Source: Ketobacter sp. MCCC 1A13808
Lineage (GTDB): Bacteria > Pseudomonadota > Gammaproteobacteria > Pseudomonadales > Ketobacteraceae
Direction of reading: 5' to 3'
Assembly (NCBI RefSeq): GCF_009746715.1
Contig: NZ_VRKW01000008.1
Coordinates: 1 to 64,000, forward strand
Length of the DNA stretch: 64,000 bases
The notes under the pieces were generated by a model. The model had not been told where the DNA came from. It made no database searches and was given only the letters and a program-made list of their open reading frames with translations. Position 1 is the first letter of the stretch. Every line of letters starts with the position of its first letter. The position numbers were made by a program, and so were the translations under genes. This document shows positions 8,269-16,897 of the stretch, in pieces.

Positions 8269-9693
8269 ATGAAAAAACTGAAAGTGATGAGCGGGTTCGC
8301 GATATTAAGTCTGTCTTTACCTGCAGCAAACGTTGCTAACGCGGACTCGCAGTCAACCACCGTCGAGCGAGAGCTTGAGCAGTTAAAAGCAGATCGCGAT
8401 CAACTTTCGGAGCAGAATAAACGTTTCGAGCGGCGCATCGAGGCACTTGAACAACAAGCCCGGCAAGAAGCCGGAGTGCAACAGGCGGACACGGAATTTC
8501 GGGGACAGTACGAACCCGGGAAAGGTTTTGTATTAGCACGCACACCTGTGGGTGAAGTGGATTTCAGTGCGTTCACCTATGTTCGCTATCTTAACCAACG
8601 AGCACTGAATGATACTTACACAGACCGCTTCGGCCGTTCGTCCACGTTGGATCTACGCAACGACATTCAATTCCAAAAACTGACGTTGAATTTCAAAGGC
8701 TGGTTATTCGATCCCAAATTTCGCTATTTATTCTATACCTGGACCTCTAATACCAGTCAGGGTGATCCGGCCCAAGTCGTCGTTGCGGGTAATCTGGGGT
8801 ACAGTTTTAATGAAGGGTTGTCACTTTATGCCGGTATCGGTGCTTTACCCAGTACCCGTTCGACCAACTATACGTTCCCTAACTGGCTGAAAAACGATCA
8901 CCGCTCTATCGCCGATGAATTTTTCCGCGGATCTTATACCTCGGGTATCTGGGCGTCTGGGGAGATTATGCCGGGCTTGAACTATCGCGCAATGTTGGGC
9001 AATAACTTAAGTCAACTCGGCGTTAATGCTTCCCAGCTCGATGATGGATTCAATACCTTTTCAGGCGCGATTTGGTGGATGCCAACCACCGGCGAATACG
9101 GTCCGGGGCAGGGAATCGGTGATTATGAATTTCACCAAGTCTTTGCCACCCAAATTGGCATACACTTTACTCGCAGCCGCGAAGATGCTCAGGCCCAGCC
9201 AGGAACAGAGGGGTTTGAAAATGCCCAGATCCGTTTATCGGACGGCACACTGATTTTTGGCAACGATCCGTTCCAGACAGGCGGAATGATTCGGCAAGCG
9301 ACTTATAAAATGTTGGCATTAAACGCGGGCTTTAAATATAGGGGCTGGTCATTGGAAGGGGAGTATTATCATCGATGGGTGGATGATTTCCAGACAGTAG
9401 GCATGATTCCGGTAACCGAGTTAGACGATCAGGGTTATCAAGTGCAGGGCTCAGCCATGGTGATTCCAAAAGCACTCCAAGCCTATGTAGAGTATTCACA
9501 AATACTCGGTGAATATGGTGACCCGTATGATTTTACGCTGGGTGTGAACTGGTTTCCGATGAAACGAAAAGAACTTCGTTTCAGTTTGCAGGCGTTATAC
9601 CTGAAAGATTCTCCAGTGGGGTACAGTAGTGTCCCGTTTGCGGTTGGCGGTAACGGTTGGGTATTTAATACAGACCTGACAGTGGCATTCTGA
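8269..9693 (+). CDS. Outer-membrane porin-like protein with N-terminal coiled coil
   Basis: A 474-residue exported protein: signal peptide (cleavage near ANA-DSQ, about residue 25), a charged heptad-rich coiled coil (about 30-70), then a beta-rich barrel with alternating aromatic and polar residues ending in the Phe typical of outer-membrane proteins (FNTDLTVAF). It resembles phosphate-selective porin OprO/OprP-like and related uncharacterised porins, whose N-terminal coiled coils trimerise at the membrane surface. It sits 17 bases behind the amidohydrolase lipoprotein gene, so the pair may handle the same external substrate (inference). The convergent DUF502 gene ends two bases away. Confidence 0.7.
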   Translation: MKKLKVMSGFAILSLSLPAANVANADSQSTTVERELEQLKADRDQLSEQNKRFERRIEALEQQARQEAGVQQADTEFRGQYEPGKGFVLARTPVGEVDFSAFTYVRYLNQRALNDTYTDRFGRSSTLDLRNDIQFQKLTLNFKGWLFDPKFRYLFYTWTSNTSQGDPAQVVVAGNLGYSFNEGLSLYAGIGALPSTRSTNYTFPNWLKNDHRSIADEFFRGSYTSGIWASGEIMPGLNYRAMLGNNLSQLGVNASQLDDGFNTFSGAIWWMPTTGEYGPGQGIGDYEFHQVFATQIGIHFTRSREDAQAQPGTEGFENAQIRLSDGTLIFGNDPFQTGGMIRQATYKMLALNAGFKYRGWSLEGEYYHRWVDDFQTVGMIPVTELDDQGYQVQGSAMVIPKALQAYVEYSQILGEYGDPYDFTLGVNWFPMKRKELRFSLQALYLKDSPVGYSSVPFAVGGNGWVFNTDLTVAF

Positions 9694-9694
9694 T

Positions 9695-10282
9695 TCATTT
9701 TTTTTTCATAGCCGCCACCATATCCTGAGCACCTTCACCCCACCGGGAAATCACTCGCAGTGCATGAGCAAAGGGTACATCCACTTCATGCACCCGGTGC
9801 CGTTCGTATACAAACACCGCACCGGCCAGCGGGGTGGGTACCGAAGGCACGAAAACGGTGTAACGGCCATCTGTCAATTCTTCGATGATAAACACCGGCA
9901 TCAGAGCACTGTCATCGGTTTCCACCAATGCCGGTTTCCAGGTTTCCTCATCGCTTTCACCGGCCAGCCGTTGCGTGAAGCCGCGGAACATAGCGTAACC
10001 TGGAATACGTTCGAATAACGCACTTTCCAGTTTATAGCGTGCCCGCATACCCAACCCAGTGCGAAGGGCGGTGCCGATGATAAAGGTAATAATCAGTAGC
10101 ACCGCTAACGCAAAAGCGGTTTTGGATTGCAGATACACTGGTAAGATCTCGATAACAGGATGGAGAAGCTGCCCGAGCGAATGGAGGGCTTTTAGTAGAA
10201 GCAATATGGATAAATAGACTGGCGCTATGACTAACAAACCTATTCCTATGCTGGTCATTACATGCTTATAGGCTGCATTCAT
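9695..10282 (-). CDS. DUF502-family inner-membrane protein
   Basis: A 195-residue integral membrane protein of the DUF502 family, function unknown. Two long hydrophobic segments (about 10-35 and 55-78) are followed by a soluble domain with the family pattern LFERIPGYAMFRGFTQ and VFVPSVPTPLAGAVFVY. The ATG at 10282 is preferred over an upstream in-frame start because AAGGGA lies eight bases before it and the family begins here. It is on the same strand as the porin/PstS-like pair but about 166 bases downstream of it, so co-transcription is uncertain. Confidence 0.75.
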   Translation of the reverse strand: MNAAYKHVMTSIGIGLLVIAPVYLSILLLLKALHSLGQLLHPVIEILPVYLQSKTAFALAVLLIITFIIGTALRTGLGMRARYKLESALFERIPGYAMFRGFTQRLAGESDEETWKPALVETDDSALMPVFIIEELTDGRYTVFVPSVPTPLAGAVFVYERHRVHEVDVPFAHALRVISRWGEGAQDMVAAMKKK

Positions 10283-10448
10283 TGTTCTTATCCCTTCGTC
10301 TAATCTTCGATAATACGTGCACGCACATATTGACCCGAGCCAGCGTTGAATGCCAGGATTCAATGCTCATCGGGTGTTATCGCTACTCTGAAGCGCACAC
10401 GGTCTGATTAGGCGGATCGTATATTATTGATAAGTACACTGACGGCGT

Positions 10449-10877
10449 TTATGGAACACGTCCGATAACCTTGACACTTCCATTCAGGTCTTCGCTATCG
10501 ACATAACCGATTGCATTGAGATTACTTTGTACTGCCTGCAATACACCAGCGGCGCTCTCAACAGTTTGGGGTGGTGTGGCACGACCGGTAAATAAAAGCT
10601 TGGCCCAATAGGCATTTACTTCGGCTACGCTTTTATCAACCAACTCTCGGTAAAACGTTATACGGGTGGCGGATTCCGGTGACTGATCCAGCCGCAGCAC
10701 CAAGCTGCCATCCGGGAAATACAGATTGCGCCCCATATACAGATCCACCAACTCGCGAGAGCTTAATTGCTCGACCGGATTTGCGGCATTCACCACAACC
10801 ACGATGTCGGCACTGGCGCTTACTGTCAGCAGCAGCCCGAAGGTCAATGAGATTATTTGCTTTAGCCGCGTCGTCAT
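10449..10877 (-). CDS. Small PstS-like periplasmic binding-domain protein
   Basis: A 142-residue protein with a signal peptide (cleavage after SASA, about residue 22) and a short PstS-like substrate-binding fold. ADIVVVVNAANPVEQLSSREL, about 75 central residues, and a C-terminal NAIGYVDSEDL resembling the GYV segment of phosphate-binding proteins are visible. It is less than half the length of a normal PstS, so it is either a single-lobe binder or a periplasmic accessory factor. Its ATG overlaps the stop of the porin gene (TAATG, one base shared), which implies coupled translation. A role with that porin in handling phosphate or another anion is a reasonable guess; no ABC permease genes are nearby. 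Confidence 0.65.
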   Translation of the reverse strand: MTTRLKQIISLTFGLLLTVSASADIVVVVNAANPVEQLSSRELVDLYMGRNLYFPDGSLVLRLDQSPESATRITFYRELVDKSVAEVNAYWAKLLFTGRATPPQTVESAAGVLQAVQSNLNAIGYVDSEDLNGSVKVIGRVP

Positions 10878-12157
10878 TAAAAAATACAATTCAGGTTAAT
10901 GGAAAATGTATACACTTTTTTATCTTGGGTGGGGATGTTTCTGGTATCCCACAGGCTGAATCCTTTCTGCCCAACCCACGAATGGTCGAGTTGCACCTTT
11001 AGTGCGGTATCGTATCGAATATCCCAGCGCATACCGGCCGTGAGCGTAGTCTGATCCGTATTAAGAGCGTCATAGACCGATTGAACTCCCTGCTGAATGG
11101 CCACCAACTGGCCGGAGATCTGGGGGGCTGACGGTAGGACCGGTGCATCCGGTGCCTGCTTGGCGTCTTCCTGCACCTGGCCTCCAGAGATCATTAGATA
11201 CGGGGTGAACGCCTGCACCTTATAGCCTGCGCTAACATAGGCTTGAAGCGTGGAGGGGTAAAGATTCAATTTGGGATCAGTACGGCTGATTTCCGCCTGG
11301 ATTTGCCAGGGATTACTATTATATGCAAGCCCTGCAGCGTAATAAAAAATGTGTGAGTTTGACACGTAGAAATCATCAAGCACCCGACTCACTTCCGGCC
11401 AAATAGGCGATACCTGCTGAAGTATATTCGCCAGGGGGGCTGACCCCGGAAAAAACCCGCCCTTTTCGCCGACCTGTGTATCCGAGGCGTTTAACTTAAA
11501 CTGCCATCGGTCCGACTCCCAGCTCAGGGTAGCGGCTATGATATTCCTAGCCTCAATATCAACCAGATTACCCAAAATATTGAACGTGCACGCCGTGTTA
11601 CCATAAGCGATCTTGCCTGTCAGCGTACCGCCGCCAAATCCGCCGGCCCAGGCTATATCGCCGCCGTTAAAGCCGGTAAATGTCAGGGGGGCATAGAATT
11701 CGATTGGCGGGCGCGTCCATAGATACGCAAAGCCGACATTGCGATAGTCAGATAACATGAAGAGATCGTATCCGATCCGGCCAGCCCGGACTGTCCAGTT
11801 CGGATTCAGGCGATAGCGTAAAAATGCCCACTCCACGCTGTTTTCAAGACTGTCTTCAGTGCGGTCCTTTCCCACCAACTGTACTGCTCCGCCGAATTGG
11901 TCGTTCACAGTCACATCAAACTGTACGCCCACCAGAGAATCTGCCGCGATAGACCAATCACCATCGAACACACCTTCACGATCCAGGTCCCGGTGAAAAC
12001 CAAGGTCTTCATCACCGGATTTGGTCACACCAAGTGTAGCGAACCCACTGAATCTAAAGTGTTTTATACCTACGCTATTCGATGCACTTGCGACGCCGCT
12101 GAGACATAATACGGTCCACAGTATCATCAGCGAACGCAGGCGCTGAGCTGAAATCAT
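10877..12157 (-). CDS. Outer-membrane porin-like protein, coupled to the PstS-like gene
   Basis: A 426-residue exported beta-barrel: signal peptide (about 1-25, ending VASA), then FSGFATLGVTKSG, typical of the first strand of proteobacterial porins, repeated amphipathic strands, and a final Phe (INLNCIF). AAGGG lies about nine bases before the ATG. It belongs with uncharacterised porins often found beside a short PstS-like gene (from memory of such loci, not searched). The stop codon overlaps the start of that gene. The transported solute is unknown. Confidence 0.7.
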   Translation of the reverse strand: MISAQRLRSLMILWTVLCLSGVASASNSVGIKHFRFSGFATLGVTKSGDEDLGFHRDLDREGVFDGDWSIAADSLVGVQFDVTVNDQFGGAVQLVGKDRTEDSLENSVEWAFLRYRLNPNWTVRAGRIGYDLFMLSDYRNVGFAYLWTRPPIEFYAPLTFTGFNGGDIAWAGGFGGGTLTGKIAYGNTACTFNILGNLVDIEARNIIAATLSWESDRWQFKLNASDTQVGEKGGFFPGSAPLANILQQVSPIWPEVSRVLDDFYVSNSHIFYYAAGLAYNSNPWQIQAEISRTDPKLNLYPSTLQAYVSAGYKVQAFTPYLMISGGQVQEDAKQAPDAPVLPSAPQISGQLVAIQQGVQSVYDALNTDQTTLTAGMRWDIRYDTALKVQLDHSWVGQKGFSLWDTRNIPTQDKKVYTFSINLNCIF

Positions 12158-12510
12158 GCAAAAAGCCCTTCATGGCGGGTTTGGTGTTTAATGGAGAAGC
12201 CGTATTAATGAGCTTAGCAGCGGAATGGGTAATGCGTTGGTCACAAGGTTGAGGTTGTGTAATTTTTAGTTACATGCGTAACCGCCTCACGGAAGGTCAA
12301 ATCCGCGAGAACCTCACACCACAATTAGCGCCTGGGGATTTGCCGGAATGGCGAGTGAATTGCATTGTTTAATCGCTTGCAGGGAAGACCGGTTGAGACT
12401 GCGCAATTTTAAATAGAAAAAATTACCTGAACCGACTTGTCTGGGAATACAATCGGGCACCCACACCGGGAAACAACCGGACGATCATTCGAAAACAGGA
12501 GAAAAAATCA
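12158..12510. other. 353-bp intergenic region between divergent porin and AI-2E permease genes
   Basis: This stretch must hold the promoters of both divergent genes. I see one small inverted repeat, GTTAC-ATGC-GTAAC (12269-12282), but no convincing -35/-10 pair, no RNA gene and no coding frame with recognisable product. Confidence 0.4.
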
Positions 12511-13659
12511 GTGAACAGCAACCCCGATGTAAAGGTTGACGACACCAGGATATTCATCTGGGTTCTAATCGCTACCTCAATTGCGTTTGTTTGGGTTTTA
12601 TTGCCTTTTGCCTCACCTATACTTTGGGCTTGCATTTTATCCGTTATTTTTTACCCGCTGCATCGGCGCTTGGTCTCGTTATTCCGCGGTTCAAAGAATC
12701 TGGCTGCCGTCACGACGATTGTAATCTCTCTGGTCATTCTGATTATCCCACTTTCGTTCATTCTTACCTCGCTGATCTCTGAAACATCCGATCTGTATAA
12801 GCGATTTGAATCCGGTGAAATTAAAACCAGCGAATACCTGGATCAAATCACTAAGGCTTTTCCGATCGCTAAGGAAGAACTGGCAAAGTACAACATCAGC
12901 ATTGATGAAATTAAGCAGCAACTTAACTCGGTGATTTCATCGGGTGCCAATATTATTACCAAACAATCCCTCAAATTTGGTCAAAATACGCTGTCCTTTT
13001 TGCTCAATCTGGGCCTTATGTTGTATCTGGCTTACTATCTGTTGCGGGATGGTCCAAAGATCATTAACTGGATCAAAATCGCATTTCCTATGGATGATGA
13101 TAGAGAATCCCATTTGTTTGCCAAGTTTTCCGAAGTCTCCCGGGCGACCGTGAAGGGTAATTTGGTGGTTGGTTTAATTCAGGGCGGATTAGGCGGTTTT
13201 ATTTTTTGGGTAATAGGAATCCAGCCGGCAATTCTGTGGGCTGCTGTTATGGCGATCACCTCTCTGATTCCTGCCGTTGGAACCGGTCTGATCTGGGCGC
13301 CGGTGGCCATCTACTTGTTGGCGATAGGCGATTATATTGAAGGCGTGGGCTTGATCGCGTTCGGTGTGTTCGTGATCGGATTGGTGGATAATCTGCTGCG
13401 GCCCGTCTTGGTGGGGCGCGATACCAAGCTGCCAGACTATATAGTGCTGTTTTCTACACTGGGCGGTATTGGGTTGGTAGGTCTCCAGGGGTTTGTAGTG
13501 GGGCCGTTAATTGCAGCGTTGTTCTTCACCCTGTGGAACATGTTCGTGCTGGAATTTAATCCTGCGGGGGCAAAGAAAATTGCTATTGAAGACGACGTTG
13601 CCGAGTGGGAAGAGCGCGCAGAGAATAATACGCCCTCTGAGCCGCCCTCCGGTGATTAG
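12511..13659 (+). CDS. AI-2E/PerM (UPF0118) family transporter
   Basis: A 382-residue polytopic inner-membrane protein of the AI-2E exporter/permease family (TqsA, PerM/YdiK relatives). Hydrophobic segments at the N-terminus, a periplasmic helical domain (about 75-150) and a C-terminal membrane block with SLIPAVGTGLIWAPVAIYLL and DNLLRPVLVGRDTKLPDY, the family signature, are visible. The start is GTG at 12511, supported by AGGAG about ten bases upstream. Family members export autoinducer-2 or act as sodium/proton antiporters; which applies here is unknown. The gene ends 18 bases from the convergent MscS gene. Confidence 0.85.
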   Translation: MNSNPDVKVDDTRIFIWVLIATSIAFVWVLLPFASPILWACILSVIFYPLHRRLVSLFRGSKNLAAVTTIVISLVILIIPLSFILTSLISETSDLYKRFESGEIKTSEYLDQITKAFPIAKEELAKYNISIDEIKQQLNSVISSGANIITKQSLKFGQNTLSFLLNLGLMLYLAYYLLRDGPKIINWIKIAFPMDDDRESHLFAKFSEVSRATVKGNLVVGLIQGGLGGFIFWVIGIQPAILWAAVMAITSLIPAVGTGLIWAPVAIYLLAIGDYIEGVGLIAFGVFVIGLVDNLLRPVLVGRDTKLPDYIVLFSTLGGIGLVGLQGFVVGPLIAALFFTLWNMFVLEFNPAGAKKIAIEDDVAEWEERAENNTPSEPPSGD

Positions 13660-13677
13660 GAAGTTCATCAGCGTGAA

Positions 13678-15150
13678 TCAAACTTGGCTTTCCGTTGCCG
13701 TTAAGCTGAGTTTCGCGCTGGGGGCCTGGCCTGATTTGTCTTCGCCGAAATACAGTGTCTGATGGGGGAATGGAATCTCGATGCCGCGCTCGTCAAACGC
13801 CATTTTCATGCGGCGATTGAATTCGCGTCCCACCGACCATTGTTCGATCGGACGGGTCTTGATTCTGGCTTTGATCACTACCGCACTGTCGGCAAAATTA
13901 TCCAGTCCGAAAATTTCCAGCGGTTCCAGAATTTTTTGCTTGAATTTTTCGTCCTGCCTCAGCTCCTTGTCGATGTCCTGGAGGCACTGCATGACTTCAT
14001 CGATATTCTCGCGGTAAGCAACGCCTATGTCCATCAGGTAATAACTGAACTCCTTGGTAAGATTATCGACCACAGCGATCTCGCCAAAAGGTACGGTATG
14101 AACAGTCCCGTCCAGCGCACGCAGTTGGATTTTACGGATTGTTATCTTTTCCACCAATCCGCTGCGATCACCCACCCGCACAACATCGCCGATTTGCACC
14201 AAATCTTCAAAAATAATGGTCATACCGGTGATAAAGTCTTTAAACAAGGTTTGCGCTCCAAAACCAATCGCAATACCCAAAACTCCGGCGCCGGCCAAAA
14301 GCGGCATCACGTTGATTCCCAATTCGGCCAAAATGACCAGAACACCGAGGACACTCAACACAGCAAGACAGATATTACGCACGACCGGAATCAACGTTTT
14401 CATTCTGGCATTGCCCACGACTCGCTTGGTATACGAGAGGTATTCAGTAACCGCGTTGACTCCCTCCCAGACAGTGATAAATAACAACACCACAAATAAC
14501 AATTGCACTAACTGGGCGGAAATTTCCATAAATTTGAAGCCGGGAAACACGTGCTGAACGCTCAGATTAAACGTTTGGTCCAACGCGATGAAAAACGTGA
14601 CAAGCGCCAGAAAATAAACAAACCATCGCTGGGTTAAAAAATACAGGTCAAATCGGGTTGGGCTTAGATGTAATTTTTTTCTCATCGGGTCGAATGAACG
14701 ATCAAACTTTCTGGACAGCCAGCCGTTTAACAACACCAAAACCACCAGTCCAATGGCAACAAGGGCGAGGCGGATTATTCCACCTGCTGTAGAATCACTT
14801 AACCCGTAATCTTCCAATGCCACCATAATACTGTCCAGAACCGAGCCACTCCGTCGTTCCAAATCTAACGCGTCGAGTAAAGGGAAGGAATCTGCTGATT
14901 CATCCCTTTGCCGAGCCGCTTGCAGGGTCTTCAGATTATCGATAAATCGTTGGCGCTCCTGTTCTGTTTCAAGAGTAGAGATCAGTTGATCGAGATTATC
15001 CACCGAAAGGGTATTGGAGCCAGCCGCAACCGCTTGTTGTTGAGGCTGGTCGTGTGCCGTGCTATCCGCTGCCGCGAAGACGGGCTCAATAGTGAAGAGT
15101 AGAGAGAAAACAAAAAACAGACTTGCGATATTCATCGCTTTGATTTTCAT
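13678..15150 (-). CDS. MscS-family mechanosensitive ion channel
   Basis: A 490-residue channel of the small-conductance mechanosensitive family, which opens under membrane tension to release solutes. Visible are a signal peptide (ending VFAA, about residue 25), a periplasmic N-terminal region with a Gln-rich coiled stretch, several membrane helices, the pore-lining TM3 motif GVLGIAIGFGAQTLFKDFITG, and the beta domain IGDVVRVGDRSGLVEKI. The cytoplasmic alpha/beta domain ends in FPHQTLYF. The ATG at 15150 is chosen because AGGGA lies about nine bases upstream and it opens directly into the signal peptide. The long extracytoplasmic N-terminus makes it a YnaI/MscK-like extended member rather than a minimal MscS. 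Confidence 0.85.
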   Translation of the reverse strand: MKIKAMNIASLFFVFSLLFTIEPVFAAADSTAHDQPQQQAVAAGSNTLSVDNLDQLISTLETEQERQRFIDNLKTLQAARQRDESADSFPLLDALDLERRSGSVLDSIMVALEDYGLSDSTAGGIIRLALVAIGLVVLVLLNGWLSRKFDRSFDPMRKKLHLSPTRFDLYFLTQRWFVYFLALVTFFIALDQTFNLSVQHVFPGFKFMEISAQLVQLLFVVLLFITVWEGVNAVTEYLSYTKRVVGNARMKTLIPVVRNICLAVLSVLGVLVILAELGINVMPLLAGAGVLGIAIGFGAQTLFKDFITGMTIIFEDLVQIGDVVRVGDRSGLVEKITIRKIQLRALDGTVHTVPFGEIAVVDNLTKEFSYYLMDIGVAYRENIDEVMQCLQDIDKELRQDEKFKQKILEPLEIFGLDNFADSAVVIKARIKTRPIEQWSVGREFNRRMKMAFDERGIEIPFPHQTLYFGEDKSGQAPSAKLSLTATESQV

Positions 15151-15461
15151 ATAATGGTATCCCTGATACAGACTGATTGTAAAGCAATTGCACATTATGC
15201 TGGACCGAAACGGCTGGTACCCGTCATTCAATAGTTATGCCACTCTAAAACCGTGCAGCCATGGCTACCAGCCGTCGATTCTTGCAATTTTTACATGGTC
15301 GGTTGCAGAAATTACGTAACTACGCCTTCACAAGCTGAAGGTCTACCGCAAACGGCGGGGTCGCAGAACGCCTTATTCGCATTTAAAAATCCGTTGCCTG
15401 GAAGGTATACTAGGCGGGTTTCCGACTACACAACCAATACATAATCAATAGGAAGACATTT
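15151..15461. other. 311-bp intergenic region between mscS-like and VOC genes
   Basis: Divergent control region. A TATACT hexamer (15406-15411) could be the -10 box for the VOC gene, but its -35 is weak. CGGCTGGTA (15211-15219) and TACCAGCCG (15266-15274) are inverted 9-mers, too far apart to call an operator. No gene is seen here. Confidence 0.3.
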
Positions 15462-15938
15462 ATGAACCGTCCTTTCAAGGTGCTGGGTGTTCAGCAAATC
15501 GCCATCGGGGGCCCCTCCAAAGACAAACTTAAAACCCTGTGGGTTGATATGCTGGGGCTCGATATTACAGGTACGTTTGTGTCCGAACGTGAAAATGTGG
15601 ATGAGGATATCTGCGCCATTGGTACGGGTCCTTTCAAAGTTGAGGTCGATTTGATGGAGCCAGTTGACCCGCAGAAAAAGCCCGCCGTCCATACCACACC
15701 GCTGAATCACATTGGGCTATGGATTGACGATTTGCCTACTGCGGTGGAATGGCTGACCGGAAAAGGGGTTCGTTTCGCCCCGGGTGGCATTCGCAAGGGC
15801 GCCGCCGGATTTGATATCACATTTCTGCACCCTAAGGCCAATGACGAGTTTCCGATCGCGGGAGAGGGCGTGTTGATCGAGCTGGTTCAGGCGCCCCAAG
15901 AAGTGATTGATGCTTTTGCCAAGTTAGCGGCGCAATAA
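15462..15938 (+). CDS. VOC (glyoxalase/methylmalonyl-CoA epimerase-like) family protein
   Basis: A 158-residue protein with the paired beta-alpha-beta-beta-beta units of the vicinal oxygen chelate superfamily. The first unit begins at [13 protein letters not shown], the second at [18 protein letters not shown], and the last strand ends with [10 protein letters not shown], whose Glu is the usual final metal ligand of methylmalonyl-CoA epimerase-like members. AGGAAG lies about eight bases before the ATG. In a region rich in acyl-CoA enzymes an epimerase of a 2-methylacyl-CoA-type intermediate is attractive, but a glyoxalase or dioxygenase role cannot be excluded. Confidence 0.75.
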   Translation: MNRPFKVLGVQQIAIGGPSKDKLKTLWVDMLGLDITGTFVSERENVDEDICAIGTGPFKVEVDLMEPVDPQKKPAVHTTPLNHIGLWIDDLPTAVEWLTGKGVRFAPGGIRKGAAGFDITFLHPKANDEFPIAGEGVLIELVQAPQEVIDAFAKLAAQ

Positions 15939-16030
15939 AATTAACAGGATATGCCCGGGCGAATGTCTCTCCCGGGTCTCTCCGAATTTGATGATGTGAT
16001 TGATTTGTCTTTTCTAGGAGCCAAAACCGG

Positions 16031-16897
16031 TTACGTTCGATAGAACAATTTACCGACCGTCTTCAACGCCCATGGCGTCAGACTGATCTTGATGGTGCGC
16101 TTGAACAGACCATCCGGCAAAATGCGCCGAGCCAGCAGAAATGCCCGGGCATCGGATCCCGCAGCGTAGCGTAACTGATGGCGACCGTCAGTGGCCGCCT
16201 TCCAGATTACTTCGGCTATATCCTGACTATCAGATCCGGCCGGTCCGATAGAGTCCATGAGGGGTAACAATTGTGCGCAGTAATCATCATACGCTTTAAC
16301 ACCGGTGCCATTATAGCGGTCACTGGAACCACCAAAGAAAGCCGTGTCAGTAGCACCCGGTTCAATTAATTTCACACAAATATCGAAATTTTCCAGCTCG
16401 TAAACGAGTGATTCTGAAAAGCCCTCGACAGCGAACTTGCTGGCATTATAAACACTGTAAAGTGGCAGGGGCACACGACCCACCATACTGGCGACATTGA
16501 TCAATATGCCCTGATTGCGTTCGCGGAAGTGAGGAAGTATGGATCGACACACCTCCATTAATCCAAAAACATTCGTATCGAATTGCTTTCGGATTTGTAC
16601 CGCATCCAGGGTTTCAAATGCCCCTATCAGCGCATAACCTGCATTATTCACCACCGCATCAACAGTGCCAAATTCGACCAACGCCGTTTGTATTGCTTTC
16701 TGAATCGATTCAACATCGGTTACGTCCAGCAGCGGACAAATCACGTTTGGCAATCGGTTCAACACCTGCTCGCCGCCCGGAGCTCGCATTGTGGCCACGA
16801 CATTCCAGCCCTTGTTCTGAAAAAACAATGCACTGTCCCGGCCAATCCCGGAAGAACACCCTGTTATCAAAACCGTTTTATTCAGTTTTCGTGTCAT
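16031..16897 (-). CDS. Classical short-chain dehydrogenase/reductase
   Basis: A 288-residue NAD(P)-dependent oxidoreductase. The Rossmann motif TGCSSGIG is near residue 12, NNAG near 88, and the catalytic Ser, Tyr and Lys are in NVASMVGRV and YSVYNASK. It resembles SDRs acting on hydroxysteroids, retinol or other hydrophobic alcohols. Its ATG overlaps the P450 stop by four bases (ATGA), so it is the third gene of the MpaB-oxygenase/P450/SDR operon. It would fit oxidation of the alcohol made by the P450 to an aldehyde or ketone (inference). Confidence 0.8.
   Translation of the reverse strand: MTRKLNKTVLITGCSSGIGRDSALFFQNKGWNVVATMRAPGGEQVLNRLPNVICPLLDVTDVESIQKAIQTALVEFGTVDAVVNNAGYALIGAFETLDAVQIRKQFDTNVFGLMEVCRSILPHFRERNQGILINVASMVGRVPLPLYSVYNASKFAVEGFSESLVYELENFDICVKLIEPGATDTAFFGGSSDRYNGTGVKAYDDYCAQLLPLMDSIGPAGSDSQDIAEVIWKAATDGRHQLRYAAGSDARAFLLARRILPDGLFKRTIKISLTPWALKTVGKLFYRT

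Noticed and set aside
13762-14484. A 240-codon open frame opposite the MscS-like gene
   Set aside because: It is antisense to a well-supported gene, has no recognisable family and no ribosome site.
15211-15274. Inverted 9-mers CGGCTGGTA/TACCAGCCG upstream of the VOC gene
   Set aside because: The arms are 46 bases apart, too far for a simple operator or a stable hairpin of note.
15950-15985. Two CCCGGG blocks after the VOC gene as a terminator
   Set aside because: The stem would be six bases with an 11-base loop and no U-run, so support is too weak.
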